Positions 50,195-59,009 of a stretch of DNA of 64,000 nt are shown here, piece after piece. Origin of the DNA: Bog-159 sp049511415. GTDB taxonomy: Bacteria; Acidobacteriota; Terriglobia; Bryobacterales; Bryobacteraceae. Position numbers and translations under genes: made by a program. The number at the start of each line of letters is the position of its first letter. The stretch's first letter is position 1. Where the stretch lies: contig JBEKYC010000015.1 in NCBI GenBank assembly GCA_049511415.1, forward strand, positions 1-64,000, written 5' to 3'. Under the pieces are notes generated by a model. That model saw nothing but the letters and a program-made list of their open reading frames with translations. It had not been told where the DNA came from and ran no database searches.

Positions 50195-50258
50195 GATTAT
50201 CTAGCGTTTCGATAGAAATTTTTCCACGGGATTACGTGCTTTCTGTACTAGGACTTGC

Positions 50259-51620
50259 CTAGGCTTCAGGTAGGACTACGGTAAACCGGGAACCTTTACC
50301 CAATTGACTCTCCACCGTTACGGTTCCCTGCATCTGCTCGATGACGTGCTTCACAATGGACAATCCCAGGCCGGTTCCGCCCACTTCCCGCGAGCGCGCC
50401 TTATCCACCCGGTAAAACCGTTCAAAGATGCGTGGCAGATCCTCGGAAGGGATGCCGATCCCGCTGTCGGCGATGGTGATGGCCACCCCTCGACCCGGCA
50501 AGCGGCCGGCCTCGACCCAGACTTCCCCCTGCCCGCGATTGAACTTCACGGCATTGTCGAGCAGATTCACGAACGCCTGCTCGAGCTTGATCTTATTGCC
50601 CATCACCTGCAAATCCTCCACCGTGCCCCATCCCAAGCGGACTTGCCGAATAGCGGCCTCGGATTCCACCGTGCGCATGGCGGCTTCCAGGGTGCCCAGC
50701 ACGGACAGTTTGCTGGGCGCCAGCGGCGCCCGGCCGGACTCCAGTTCCGAAAGAGTCAGCAGGTCCGAAGCGATGTTGTTGAGCCTGATGGCGTGCGATT
50801 GGATGATCTCGACGAACTGCCGGCGGTTGTCCGGATCATCCAGCGCACCGTCCAGGAGTGTCTCGGCGTAGCCGCGGATGGCCGTCAAGGGCGTGCGCAG
50901 TTCGTGCGACACGTTGGCCACGAAATCCTTCCGCACGCGTTCCAATCTCTCCAGGTCGGTGATGTCATGCAAAATGGCCATGGCGCCGCTGCTGGATGCC
51001 CCCGCCAGAGGAGCGGCCTGCACTTCGAAGGATCGGCCGTCGGCGCCGGTCAGGTGCATGCGCCGTTTCACGGACTCGCCCGAGGATACCGCGGTGCGCA
51101 GTATTTCCAGAAATTCCGGATCCCGCACCAGCCGCAACACCGGCAGCCCGGCCGGGGCCGGCCCTTGCACGCCGAACGCCGTGGCGAATGCGGCATTGCA
51201 GAAAGTCACGCGGAGTTCTTTATCCACCGCCAGCACGCCCTCCACCATGCCGGTCAGGATGGCGTCGCGGCGCGCGCCTTCCAGCCGGACGCGGTCCACC
51301 AATTCGTTCACCTGGTCGGCGACGCGGCCCAAAGATCCAGCCAGGGCGCCCAACTCGTCGCGTGCTTGGGGCTGCACGCTCTGGGGGGGGCCGCTGACGA
51401 TGCCTTCAGCGAAGCCGCGCAGCCGTGCGATGCGACGGCGCAGACGCCGGGAAAAAAGGAAGGCCCCGCCGAATCCGGCCAGCGCCACGGCTGCGGTAAC
51501 GGCTATCATGCGCCAGCGCAAATCCGGGTCCGCCGGCGCCGCCAGGAGCAGCAGAGCCAGTTCCACGGCGGCCATCAGCAGCACGCCCCAGAGCAGTCTT
51601 TGAAAAAGCGATCGGCGCAT
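50259..51620 (-). CDS. phoR: PhoR-like sensor histidine kinase
   Basis: 453 residues from ATG 51620. Two membrane helices (about 11-28 and 38-57) with a very short periplasmic loop, a HAMP-like segment to about residue 100, a PAS domain (GMVEGVLAVDKELRVTFCNA), a HisKA box with the phosphorylated His239 (FVANVSHELRTPLTAI), and a HATPase with FVNLLDNAVKFN (N box), ADSGIGIPSEDLPRIFERFY and GGTGLGLSIVKHV. The lack of a large sensor domain and the PAS placement are the PhoR pattern. It is near the pst operon, but no phoB is in the window. It is divergent from the EEP gene with a 42-base gap. Confidence 0.82.
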   Translation of the reverse strand: MRRSLFQRLLWGVLLMAAVELALLLLAAPADPDLRWRMIAVTAAVALAGFGGAFLFSRRLRRRIARLRGFAEGIVSGPPQSVQPQARDELGALAGSLGRVADQVNELVDRVRLEGARRDAILTGMVEGVLAVDKELRVTFCNAAFATAFGVQGPAPAGLPVLRLVRDPEFLEILRTAVSSGESVKRRMHLTGADGRSFEVQAAPLAGASSSGAMAILHDITDLERLERVRKDFVANVSHELRTPLTAIRGYAETLLDGALDDPDNRRQFVEIIQSHAIRLNNIASDLLTLSELESGRAPLAPSKLSVLGTLEAAMRTVESEAAIRQVRLGWGTVEDLQVMGNKIKLEQAFVNLLDNAVKFNRGQGEVWVEAGRLPGRGVAITIADSGIGIPSEDLPRIFERFYRVDKARSREVGGTGLGLSIVKHVIEQMQGTVTVESQLGKGSRFTVVLPEA

Positions 51621-51662
51621 GTGTTTCGAGCCGCGCGAGAAGCGGTTGTTACAATCGTAGCA

Positions 51663-52838
51663 ATGCACTTCGCGGAAACCCAAGGCCTTCACGAAATTGT
51701 TCGCGAGCGCCTGGCTCCGCATCTTTCCGCGCTGGCCGCTTGCCGCAATAGTGCCGAACTATGGGAACTGGAGGCGTATCGGGCGCTTGCGCCGGACATA
51801 CGCCTTTTGCTCGACACGCCGGAGATCGGCGGTTTCGCCCGCGGCGCCGCGCCGTCGCTCACCAAGTACCGGTTCGTGGCCTGGAATGTGGAGCGGGGCG
51901 CCCAGTTCGACGGCCAGGTAGAAGTTCTGCGGACGCACCCTTATTTACGTGAGGCGGACGTCCTGCTGCTGACCGAAACGGATTCCGGCATGGTGCGTTC
52001 CGGCAACCGCAATGTGGCGCGCGATCTGGCGTGCGCCCTCGGCATGGATTACGCCTTTGTGCCGTGCTATCTCAATCTGACGAACGGCTCCGGGGCGGAT
52101 CGGGACCTGCCGGGCGAGAACCGGCTAGGACTGCACGGCAACGCCATCCTGAGCCGATACCCAATTTCGGGCGCACGGCCGGTGTTTCTGGAGAACGGCG
52201 TGGATCTGATGGCTTCACGGGAGAAACGCATCGGGCGGCAGGCGGCGGTGGTGGCGGAGGTGCATTTTCCCAACCTGACGACGACTGTGCTCTCCGTGCA
52301 TCTGGATGCGCAATCCACCCAGCGCCACCGTTACGGGCAATTGCGCGAGATTCTCGCCCACATCGATGGCGCGCCTGCCGTGGTATTGGGCGGCGATTGG
52401 AACACCAGCACTTACAACTCCTCGCGCGCCATTCACGCGATCCTGGGATTCTGGCTGCGCGTGCTCATGGGAGTGGACAACGTGATCCGGAACCATTACC
52501 TGCACCCATACCGGCATTTCGAGCGGAACCTGTTCGACCTGCTGGTAGCGCGCGGCTTTGATTATCGTGGTTGCAATTGCCTGGGCGAGCATACGGTGGC
52601 TTACGATATTGGCGACCTGCGCGCCACCAAAGCTCTGCGCGACTGGGTCCCGGGCTGGTGTTTTCACTTCATCCGCTGGGCGTTGCGCAATCATGGCGGG
52701 CGCTGCCCGCTGAAGCTGGATTGGTTCGCCACGCGGGGCCTCGGCTGCGCCAGTCCCGTGGTGATTCACGACGTGCGGGAAGGTCGCCGGGTAGCGCTAT
52801 CCGATCATGATGCGATCGGCGTGGACATACTGGTCTGA
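51663..52838 (+). CDS. Endonuclease/exonuclease/phosphatase (EEP) family protein
   Basis: 391 residues from ATG 51663; there is no signal. The EEP fold starts at YRFVAWNVERGAQFDGQVEV. NVERG is the Asn/Glu metal motif, LLLTETDSGMVRSGNRNVAR the next Glu, VVLGGDWNTSTYNSSRAIHA the GDxN motif and LSDHDAIGVDILV the terminal SDH. The 60-residue N-terminus (IVRERLAPHLSALAACRNSA) is helical and not part of EEP. Substrates of related proteins range from DNA to phospholipids; the C-terminal third, with TKALRDWVPGWCFHFIRWAL, has no close match known to me. Confidence 0.78.
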   Translation: MHFAETQGLHEIVRERLAPHLSALAACRNSAELWELEAYRALAPDIRLLLDTPEIGGFARGAAPSLTKYRFVAWNVERGAQFDGQVEVLRTHPYLREADVLLLTETDSGMVRSGNRNVARDLACALGMDYAFVPCYLNLTNGSGADRDLPGENRLGLHGNAILSRYPISGARPVFLENGVDLMASREKRIGRQAAVVAEVHFPNLTTTVLSVHLDAQSTQRHRYGQLREILAHIDGAPAVVLGGDWNTSTYNSSRAIHAILGFWLRVLMGVDNVIRNHYLHPYRHFERNLFDLLVARGFDYRGCNCLGEHTVAYDIGDLRATKALRDWVPGWCFHFIRWALRNHGGRCPLKLDWFATRGLGCASPVVIHDVREGRRVALSDHDAIGVDILV

Positions 52839-52878
52839 CGCCCGCATTTCTGCCGATAAGTCGAATGAGAGGGGTTGC

Positions 52879-53634
52879 ATGGACCGTTGGTTCGACTTGG
52901 CGATCATCGCCGCGAATGCGCTGGTGGTATTGCGGCTGTATCATTGCGGGCTGTGCCGCCGCTATCGGGCTTTTTTTGGATTTCTGATTCTCGAATTCCT
53001 GCGGGGTGTAATTTTGACCCCCCTAAATCCCCGGGGCTTTGCCTATCAAAAGATCTGGGTGCTCACCGAGCCCCTGGACTGGCTGATGTACTCGCTGGTC
53101 GTATTGGAGATATATGCCTTGGTTCTCAAGGATTACCGGGGCTTGGCCACCGTGGGACGCTGGTCTTTGTTGGTAGCGGTAAGCATCGCCCTCCTGGCCG
53201 CCGCCGGCAGCTTTTTGGCGCCCAGCCATGCACCCGACCAGTCCCGCCTGATGTCTTATTATTACGTCACCGAGCGAGCCGTGTACTGCAGCCTGGCCAT
53301 TTTCCTGCTGACCATCCTGGCGCTGCTCTTGCAATATCCCATCATCCTGAGCCGCAACATCATCGCGCACAGCGTGATTTTCAGTGTGTATTTTATGAGC
53401 AGTACGCTGATCTATCACGTCCTGACGGCTGGCGGCCTGCGCATGATTCTTGTGGTCCGAAATTCCCTGAACGGGCTGGATCTGGCGGTTCTGGCCGCGT
53501 GGATGATTTTATTGACTCGCGCCGGAGAGCGGCGACAGCAGCAGCTTCGTCCCTCGTGGATGCCGGGGCGGGAGGAAGAGATGATCCGGCAATTGAACAG
53601 TTTTAATTTCGCCGTCCAGTTGTTGATCAGTTAG
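52879..53634 (+). CDS. Polytopic membrane protein of unknown function
   Basis: 251 residues from ATG 52879 (GAGAGGGG nine bases upstream). Six or seven hydrophobic segments (about 7-20, 35-50, 64-80, 95-112, 140-158, 168-190 and 204-220). HCGLCRRYRAFFGFLILEFL has a CxxCRR site at the first loop, and the protein ends in a soluble helix (GREEEMIRQLNSFNFAVQLL). I know this layout as a widespread but uncharacterised acidobacterial membrane protein. It ends 70 bases before the convergent OmpA gene. Confidence 0.62.
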   Translation: MDRWFDLAIIAANALVVLRLYHCGLCRRYRAFFGFLILEFLRGVILTPLNPRGFAYQKIWVLTEPLDWLMYSLVVLEIYALVLKDYRGLATVGRWSLLVAVSIALLAAAGSFLAPSHAPDQSRLMSYYYVTERAVYCSLAIFLLTILALLLQYPIILSRNIIAHSVIFSVYFMSSTLIYHVLTAGGLRMILVVRNSLNGLDLAVLAAWMILLTRAGERRQQQLRPSWMPGREEEMIRQLNSFNFAVQLLIS

Positions 53635-53646
53635 ACCCTTGCTGAC

Positions 53647-53680
53647 AAAAAAAGCCGGGCGGCTGTTGAACCGCCCGGCT
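53647..53680 (-). terminator. Rho-independent terminator of the OmpA-barrel-Ig gene
   Basis: AGCCGGGCGG at 53653-53662 and CCGCCCGGCT at 53671-53680 form a perfect ten-base stem with an eight-base loop. On the minus strand it is followed by a run of seven T (53653-53647), as required. On the plus strand the flank is weaker, so it mainly serves the large minus-strand gene and may act on both. Confidence 0.9.
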
Positions 53681-53702
53681 GCTAATTTACGTTGCGGAAC
53701 AG

Positions 53703-56441
53703 CTATCGCACGAATACGTGGATAACCGAACTGACCGGTCCACCCGGACCATAGGCAGTCAGTGTGTAATCCGAGTTAGTGGTCGGATTCACCGTGGCGC
53801 TGCCATTGACCGGTTGACTGCCACCGGGCACGCCTGTGCCCGTGAGGATTACGGACGTGGCGTTCTGGGTGGTCCAGCTCAAGGTAACTGGCGCACCGGA
53901 AGCGGGCGAATAAGCCGGGCTGGCCGAGAACGTCAGGATCTGAACTGCTCCCACGCTCACGGTAACTACGGCTTGTGTCGGCCCGACCGAGTTGGTCGCG
54001 GTCAACACATAGGTTGTGGTGGCGCTCGGCGTGACTGTCGTGCAGTTAGCCGGACCCTGCACCGTGCCGACTGTCGGCTGGATGCTGATGGAAGTGGCAT
54101 TCTGCACGTTCCAGCAGAGCGAGGACTGGCCGCCCGAAGAGATGACCGTCGGACTGGCCGTGAAGCTCAGGATGTTGGGTACGCTGGATCCCACCGTGAC
54201 CGTGACCGCGGCAGTGACCGAAGTCTTGCCGTCGGCGCCGGTGGCCGTGAGAGTGTAAGTGGTGGTAGCGGCCGGCGTGACGTTCACGCTGCCGTTCACC
54301 GGTTGGTTGCCGACACCGTTGCTGATACTGACGGTAGCAGCACCCGACGTAGCCCACGACAGGAGCGAAGTGCCTCCCGGCGCGATGTTGACGGGAGCGG
54401 CCTGGAAGCGCAGGATGATCGGCTTGGAGGCGCCCACGGTAACCGTCACACTGGCGGTGGCCGAGCCTCCGCCCGGACCGGTGGCGGTCAGGGTATACGT
54501 CGTCGTAGTGGTCGGTGATACCGAGGCGGTGCCGGTGGCGGACAGACCGGAGCCGACTCCCGAGATGCTGACCGAAGTGGCGTTCGGCACGCTCCATGCC
54601 AGCGTGGACGACTGACCCGCGTTGATATTGGGCGGAGTAGCCGTGAAGCGCAAGACGGAGAAGGAACGCGTGGTGGTCACACTGGTATCGGCTGAAGCGA
54701 ACAGGCCGCTGACCTGGTCGGTAACCGTCAGACGGAATCCGTAACTGGTGGAGCCGGCCGCAGTGAATGTGGCGATGGCGCTGTTGGCGCCGGAAATGGC
54801 CACGCTGGGACCGGAGACCTGGGTCCACGAATAGTTCAACGCGTCATGATCCGGGCTGTAGGAACCGCTGCCATTGAGGGTAATGGTCCCTGGAGGCACG
54901 CCGATCTGATTCGGACCGGCGTCGGCCACTGGTGCGCTGTGGCCCACCTGCTTGGTCAGCAGCTCATACCGGATGCGCGGCACGTCCATAGGCACGGGGT
55001 GCGTGAAGGTGGTGAATTCCTTCGGCCGCATGAAATTACCGAATTGCAAACCAACCGTCAATTCGCCGGTATTCGCGGCTGTCAGCAGGGTGGGGTTCAG
55101 ACCCACTCCCACCGTGAAAGCCAGTTCCTTGCTGAGAGGCTGTACCAGTTTGACCTCGCCTCCGGGCCGCCCGCAGCTTCCACCCGAGCCACAGGCGTTC
55201 GAAGCGGAATTGTGGCTATGAATATAGCCAAAATTTCCTTGCAGCCAGGCGTCGCCCCAAGTGCCGATCTGAAAAGTGGCGCCAAGCTGATTCATGGGGC
55301 GGGCGTAGGTTTCAATGAAAGAACTCGGGCCGAGCGGGGTCGTCAGCAAGGCGCCCGTATTTTTGAAACCCTCGGTTCCGTAGAAGCCGATGCGGCCGCG
55401 GCTGAACAAGTAATCGAGCAGAACGGCGGCTTGACCCATGCTGCCACCGTTGTCGTCTCCGGCCAAGCGAATGTACTTGAAGCTGGAGAACATGCCGGCC
55501 TGCAGATGATCCCAGCGATTGACCAGACCGACATCGAACTGGCCCTCCTGATCGCCGGGATAACGAATGTATTCACCCTCGGCTTGCACGGCATGCGTGC
55601 CGCTGCCGCCAAAGGGCGAGAAGAACTGACCGGTGCCGTGTACCGTGACGTCGCCCTCCGGCCGGCCGCCGCCGAATGTGGGGCCAAGATCCAGTCCTAG
55701 CAGCGAGAATTTCTTGTTGCGCGCCTGCGCCTCATTCAAAGCATCGGTGCCGGCCTTTTCGGCGATGGTGGTGGTCTCTTCCTTGGTCAGCGGATGAATG
55801 CCGTTGACTTTGTCTTCGAGGGCTTTCTCCTGATTCCGCAGGTCGGCCAGTTCACCCTTCAAGCGGTCGTTCTCACCCTTGAGATCGCGCACCGCCGCCA
55901 GGATATCGTCCAGCTTGTCGAGCCGTTTCAGGATTTGCGTGCAGCATTCCTGCTGGCTCTTGAGCAGATCCGCCAAGCTGGGCATGACCTCCGTGATGCC
56001 TCCGGCAGCCACGATTTTGCCTTGGCCGTCGGTGACGGTCATGACCACGCGGCGGTTCATGAAGCGGCCTTCCTTGGTGTTGTTATTGACCTCGGGAGCT
56101 TTTTTGCCGTCGCCGGAGGCCGCGATCTGATCGGCGGACGCGCCGTACTTCACCAGGAATTCTTTGACCGTCTCGGCGCGCTGCATGGCCAGGCGGTCGT
56201 TGTAGCGCGCGGATCCGACATAATCCGTGTTGCCGGTCAACTTTACGTGATAGTCGCGATGCTGGCTCAATATTTCCGCCAGACGCAACAGGCTCGGATA
56301 GCCATCCGAGAGTATGGAAGAGTTGAATTCAAAGTTGATCTCTTCCCATTGATCTTTAGTTTGGCTGGTGTTCAGGCCTTGAGCGAATAGGCAACTGGAA
56401 AACACTCCGATAGCGCCTATGGCTGCCAGATGCTTGATCAT
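53703..56441 (-). CDS. OmpA-barrel protein with PKD and Ig-like repeats
   Basis: 912 residues from ATG 56441. Signal peptide (AAIGAIGVFSSCLFA), then an OmpA peptidoglycan-binding domain right at the N-terminus (INFEFNSSILSDGYPSLLRL, then LTGNTDYVGSARYNDRLAMQ with the NxxxSxxRA-type motif and NRRVVMTV), a coiled coil at about 175-225 (DRLKGELADLRNQEKALEDK), a beta-barrel domain of about 250 residues, a PKD-like domain (APVADAGPNQIGVPPGTITL), and four Ig-like repeats marked by FTATPPNINAGQSSTLAWSV, FQAAPVNIAPGGTSLLSWAT, FTASPTVISSGGQSSLCWNV and FSASPAYSPASGAPVTLSWT. It should span from peptidoglycan through the outer membrane to the outside. The order (OmpA first) is unusual. A terminator follows. 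Confidence 0.8.
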   Translation of the reverse strand: MIKHLAAIGAIGVFSSCLFAQGLNTSQTKDQWEEINFEFNSSILSDGYPSLLRLAEILSQHRDYHVKLTGNTDYVGSARYNDRLAMQRAETVKEFLVKYGASADQIAASGDGKKAPEVNNNTKEGRFMNRRVVMTVTDGQGKIVAAGGITEVMPSLADLLKSQQECCTQILKRLDKLDDILAAVRDLKGENDRLKGELADLRNQEKALEDKVNGIHPLTKEETTTIAEKAGTDALNEAQARNKKFSLLGLDLGPTFGGGRPEGDVTVHGTGQFFSPFGGSGTHAVQAEGEYIRYPGDQEGQFDVGLVNRWDHLQAGMFSSFKYIRLAGDDNGGSMGQAAVLLDYLFSRGRIGFYGTEGFKNTGALLTTPLGPSSFIETYARPMNQLGATFQIGTWGDAWLQGNFGYIHSHNSASNACGSGGSCGRPGGEVKLVQPLSKELAFTVGVGLNPTLLTAANTGELTVGLQFGNFMRPKEFTTFTHPVPMDVPRIRYELLTKQVGHSAPVADAGPNQIGVPPGTITLNGSGSYSPDHDALNYSWTQVSGPSVAISGANSAIATFTAAGSTSYGFRLTVTDQVSGLFASADTSVTTTRSFSVLRFTATPPNINAGQSSTLAWSVPNATSVSISGVGSGLSATGTASVSPTTTTTYTLTATGPGGGSATASVTVTVGASKPIILRFQAAPVNIAPGGTSLLSWATSGAATVSISNGVGNQPVNGSVNVTPAATTTYTLTATGADGKTSVTAAVTVTVGSSVPNILSFTASPTVISSGGQSSLCWNVQNATSISIQPTVGTVQGPANCTTVTPSATTTYVLTATNSVGPTQAVVTVSVGAVQILTFSASPAYSPASGAPVTLSWTTQNATSVILTGTGVPGGSQPVNGSATVNPTTNSDYTLTAYGPGGPVSSVIHVFVR

Positions 56442-56576
56442 GAATTTCTCCCTCAACAATTTCAGCTTGTGCGCGAGACTGTCATACGATCACACTTTTC
56501 AAAACGGACCGTACCATCTAGAATACACCGGTAGCTTAACCATATCTACAACATTTTGCGGCTGTTAGTCAACAAA

Positions 56577-56605
56577 TTGAGTGTTCCCGCACAGAATGCG
56601 ATAAT
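56577..56605 (+). promoter_or_regulatory. Promoter of rnpB
   Basis: TTGAGT (56577-56582) and GATAAT (56600-56605) are 17 bases apart and end seven bases before the first base of the RNase P P1 stem at 56613. Spacing and both hexamers fit a sigma70-type promoter, and the transcription start coincides with the RNA 5' end. Confidence 0.75.
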
Positions 56606-56612
56606 GGTACCC

Positions 56613-56992
56613 ACAGCCTGCCGGATGGGCAGCCGCCCGGAAGCGGGAGGAAAGTCCGGTCTCCATAGGGCAGCGTGCCGGCTAACGGCCGGGAACAGTT
56701 CTGGTGACGGAATTGTTACGGAAAGCGCAACAGAAAATATACCGCCTGGAAGCTATGAAGACTCATGGAATTCCGGGTAAGGGTGAAATGGTGCGGTAAG
56801 AGCGCACCGCATCCGGAGTAATTCGGGTGGCATGGCAAACCCCACGCGGAGCAAGACCAAATAGGAGAGGAGGAGCGGCCCGTTCCTATGAACTCTCGGG
56901 TAGGTCGCTGGAGCCGTACAGTAATGTGCGGCCAAGAGGAATGGCTGCCGCCCGCAAGGGTACAAAAACCGGCTTATAGTCCGGCAGGCTGT
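56613..56992 (+). ncRNA. rnpB: RNase P RNA (class A)
   Basis: About 380 bases with the conserved bacterial RNase P RNA pieces. GAGGAAAGTCCGG near the 5' end (P4 left), ACAGAAAATATACCGC in the middle, GAGCGCACCGC, GGCAAACCCCACGCGGAGCA and AAGACCAAATAGG in order, and a 3' end CGGCTTATAGTCCGGC. The terminal stem P1 pairs ACAGCCTGCCGGA (56613-56625) with TCCGGCAGGCTGT (56980-56992) over 13 perfect bases. It cleaves the 5' leader of tRNA precursors, with RnpA. No protein gene overlaps it. It stands alone between two minus-strand genes. Confidence 0.96.
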
Positions 56993-57014
56993 GGCAGGCG
57001 CGCTGTGGCGCGCC

Positions 57015-57039
57015 AACATCGGCACAGTGCGCCGATGTT
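57015..57039 (+). terminator. Hairpin downstream of rnpB
   Basis: AACATCGGC (57015-57023) pairs with GCCGATGTT (57031-57039) around a seven-base loop, about 22 bases past the RNase P RNA 3' end. There is no T-run, so it may be a processing or stability stem, or a weak terminator in either direction. The next gene ends at 57090 on the other strand. Confidence 0.45.
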
Positions 57040-57089
57040 AGAGGGGGCGACGCGGAGACGGGGCGACTCGGCGATCCGGAGCCATCACT

Positions 57090-59009
57090 TCAGGGCGTGA
57101 CTACAGGCAATTCCACGTAGCTCTCCTGATACACGCGCTGCTCTGCCTTACGGTAATCCTCAGTTTTCGCCCAGAAGATATTGGGCACAAAGGTCTGCGG
57201 GTTGCGGTCATACAACGGAAACCAACTCGATTGGATCTGCACCATCAGGCGGTGGCCGGGCAGAAAGACGTGATTCGCGGTAGGCAACTCGAACCGGTAG
57301 GCCAGGGGCTGGTTGGATGCAATCGGCTTGGGCGTTTCCAGGCTTTCGCGGTACCGGCCTCGAAAAATATCCGCCGAGATCATTAGTTGATAGCCGCCTA
57401 AAGCGGGCTCCGCAGCCACTTCATCAGGGTAGACATCGATTAATTTCACAACCCAGTCCGAGTCAGTGCCGCTGGTGGATGCCATCAGGTTGACCACCGG
57501 CTGTCCACTGATTTTCAGCGGCGTGCTCAAAACATCGGAAAGATAGGCCAGCACATCGGGGCGGCCGGCCGGCTCGCGCTGATCGTCTACCAGCCACTCA
57601 GACCAGGACTTGCGCTTCTCGTCGCCGATGGGCAGTGTGCGGAAGGGCACCGGCTTGGCGGGATCGGATACGTACTCCTCGTACGCCGTGTCTCGCGTCA
57701 CCGGAGGGACAAAGCTCAGTTTCAAGCCCGTTCCCAAGTACAACGGGGTGGGCCGGACGGCGCATCCCGTATCGCAGCCGGCGGGCCAGGCGGGCAGGCG
57801 ACGCCAGATGTTGGTCCCGGTTTCAAATGCGGAGACCGGCGCCACATCCGCCGCCGGTGCGCCATCTTTCAGATATTGGGCCAGGAACGGCGCCAGGATC
57901 TGCCGGCGAAAGTACAGCGCCGTGTCACTGTGAAAATGCAGCGGACCGAGCGTACTGCCATCGTGGATTTCCTGGCCGTGATACCAGGGGCCCATGACTA
58001 GAAATACCTTGTCGTTACCCGTGTCTTTCGGTTTGATCGCTTTGTAGACGGCGATGGCGCCATAAATATCCTCCTGGTCCCATAAGCTGTCGACCAGCAT
58101 CACCGGTATTTTGAGCGGTTCGTTGGCCAGCACCCGGTCCACCGCCTGGTCGCGCCAAAACGCATCGTAGCTGGGATGTTCCAGGATCTTGCGCCAGAAG
58201 CCCACCTGTTCGAGGCCGTGGCTCTGTCCCAACGCGCCCGCGGAAACCGCGCGCATGCAGGCCTGATAGTCGTCGTAGTAGCTGGTCCACCATTTCACGT
58301 CCGATCCGCGGGTGGCTTCCTGCTCGTAGATGTAATCCGCGTTAGTAAGCTGGCGGAAAGCGCCGTTATGAAACCAGTCGTCGCCGCGCCATCCGTCCAC
58401 CATGGGATTCATGGGCACCGATACTTTCAATGCCGGGTGTGGATTCACCAGCGCCATCAGCGGCAGAAAGCCATCGTAAGAAATTCCCAGAATGCCGACT
58501 TTGCCGTTGGTCTGCGGCAGGTTCTTCACCAGCCAGTCGATGGTGTCGTAGGTATCGGTAGCATGGTCCACCGGCGTGGGATTCTGCGGCCCGTGCAGCG
58601 GCCGGTTCATCACGTAGTCGCCTTCCGATCCATGCTTACCGCGCACATCCTGGACCACGCGGATGTAGCCGCCTTCGATGATGACATCCATGGCATTGTC
58701 ATAACCCTCCAGCAGCGGACCCAGGTGGGAGCTGTGCGCGTGGCCGGTAAGATCATCGGCGCCGTATGGCGTGCGGGTCAGCAGAATCGGCGCGTTATGG
58801 GCGCCTTTCGGGATCAGAATCACGGTATGCAGCTTCACGCCATCCCGCATGGGGATCATGGCTTCCTGGCGGGTGTAGTCGAAGGTGCTGGTTGCCTCCG
58901 TGAGCTTTGCCGGGATCTCACTGGGCAAAGCGGGGTATTGCGGTTGGGCACACGCGATCTTAACCAGCAGGAACGCGCATGCGATCTTATTTATGACTTT
59001 GTAACTCAC
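57090..59009 (-). CDS. Secreted CocE/NonD-type hydrolase (X-Pro dipeptidase-like S15)
   Basis: 639 residues from GTG 59009 (GGAG seven bases upstream). Signal-like start KVINKIACAFLLVKIACAQ, then the alpha/beta hydrolase of the CocE family: MIPMRDGVKLHTVILIPKGA, YIRVVQDVRGKHGSEGDYVM and the nucleophile elbow GKVGILGISYDGFLPLMALV (GxSYxG), with LLVDSLWDQEDIYGA and a C-terminal jelly-roll (X-Pro type) ending QRVYQESYVELPVVTP. Known members hydrolyse cocaine, beta-lactams or acyl-amides; the substrate here is unknown. It overlaps the 3' end of the NADAR gene by 23 bases, so the two are cotranscribed. Confidence 0.87.
   Translation of the reverse strand: MSYKVINKIACAFLLVKIACAQPQYPALPSEIPAKLTEATSTFDYTRQEAMIPMRDGVKLHTVILIPKGAHNAPILLTRTPYGADDLTGHAHSSHLGPLLEGYDNAMDVIIEGGYIRVVQDVRGKHGSEGDYVMNRPLHGPQNPTPVDHATDTYDTIDWLVKNLPQTNGKVGILGISYDGFLPLMALVNPHPALKVSVPMNPMVDGWRGDDWFHNGAFRQLTNADYIYEQEATRGSDVKWWTSYYDDYQACMRAVSAGALGQSHGLEQVGFWRKILEHPSYDAFWRDQAVDRVLANEPLKIPVMLVDSLWDQEDIYGAIAVYKAIKPKDTGNDKVFLVMGPWYHGQEIHDGSTLGPLHFHSDTALYFRRQILAPFLAQYLKDGAPAADVAPVSAFETGTNIWRRLPAWPAGCDTGCAVRPTPLYLGTGLKLSFVPPVTRDTAYEEYVSDPAKPVPFRTLPIGDEKRKSWSEWLVDDQREPAGRPDVLAYLSDVLSTPLKISGQPVVNLMASTSGTDSDWVVKLIDVYPDEVAAEPALGGYQLMISADIFRGRYRESLETPKPIASNQPLAYRFELPTANHVFLPGHRLMVQIQSSWFPLYDRNPQTFVPNIFWAKTEDYRKAEQRVYQESYVELPVVTP

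Noticed and set aside
50304..51660. Open frame of about 450 codons joined in front of the EEP gene
   Set aside because: It is antisense to phoR. The EEP domain starts at ATG 51663, after the divergent promoter gap, and the upstream translation has no fold-like pattern.
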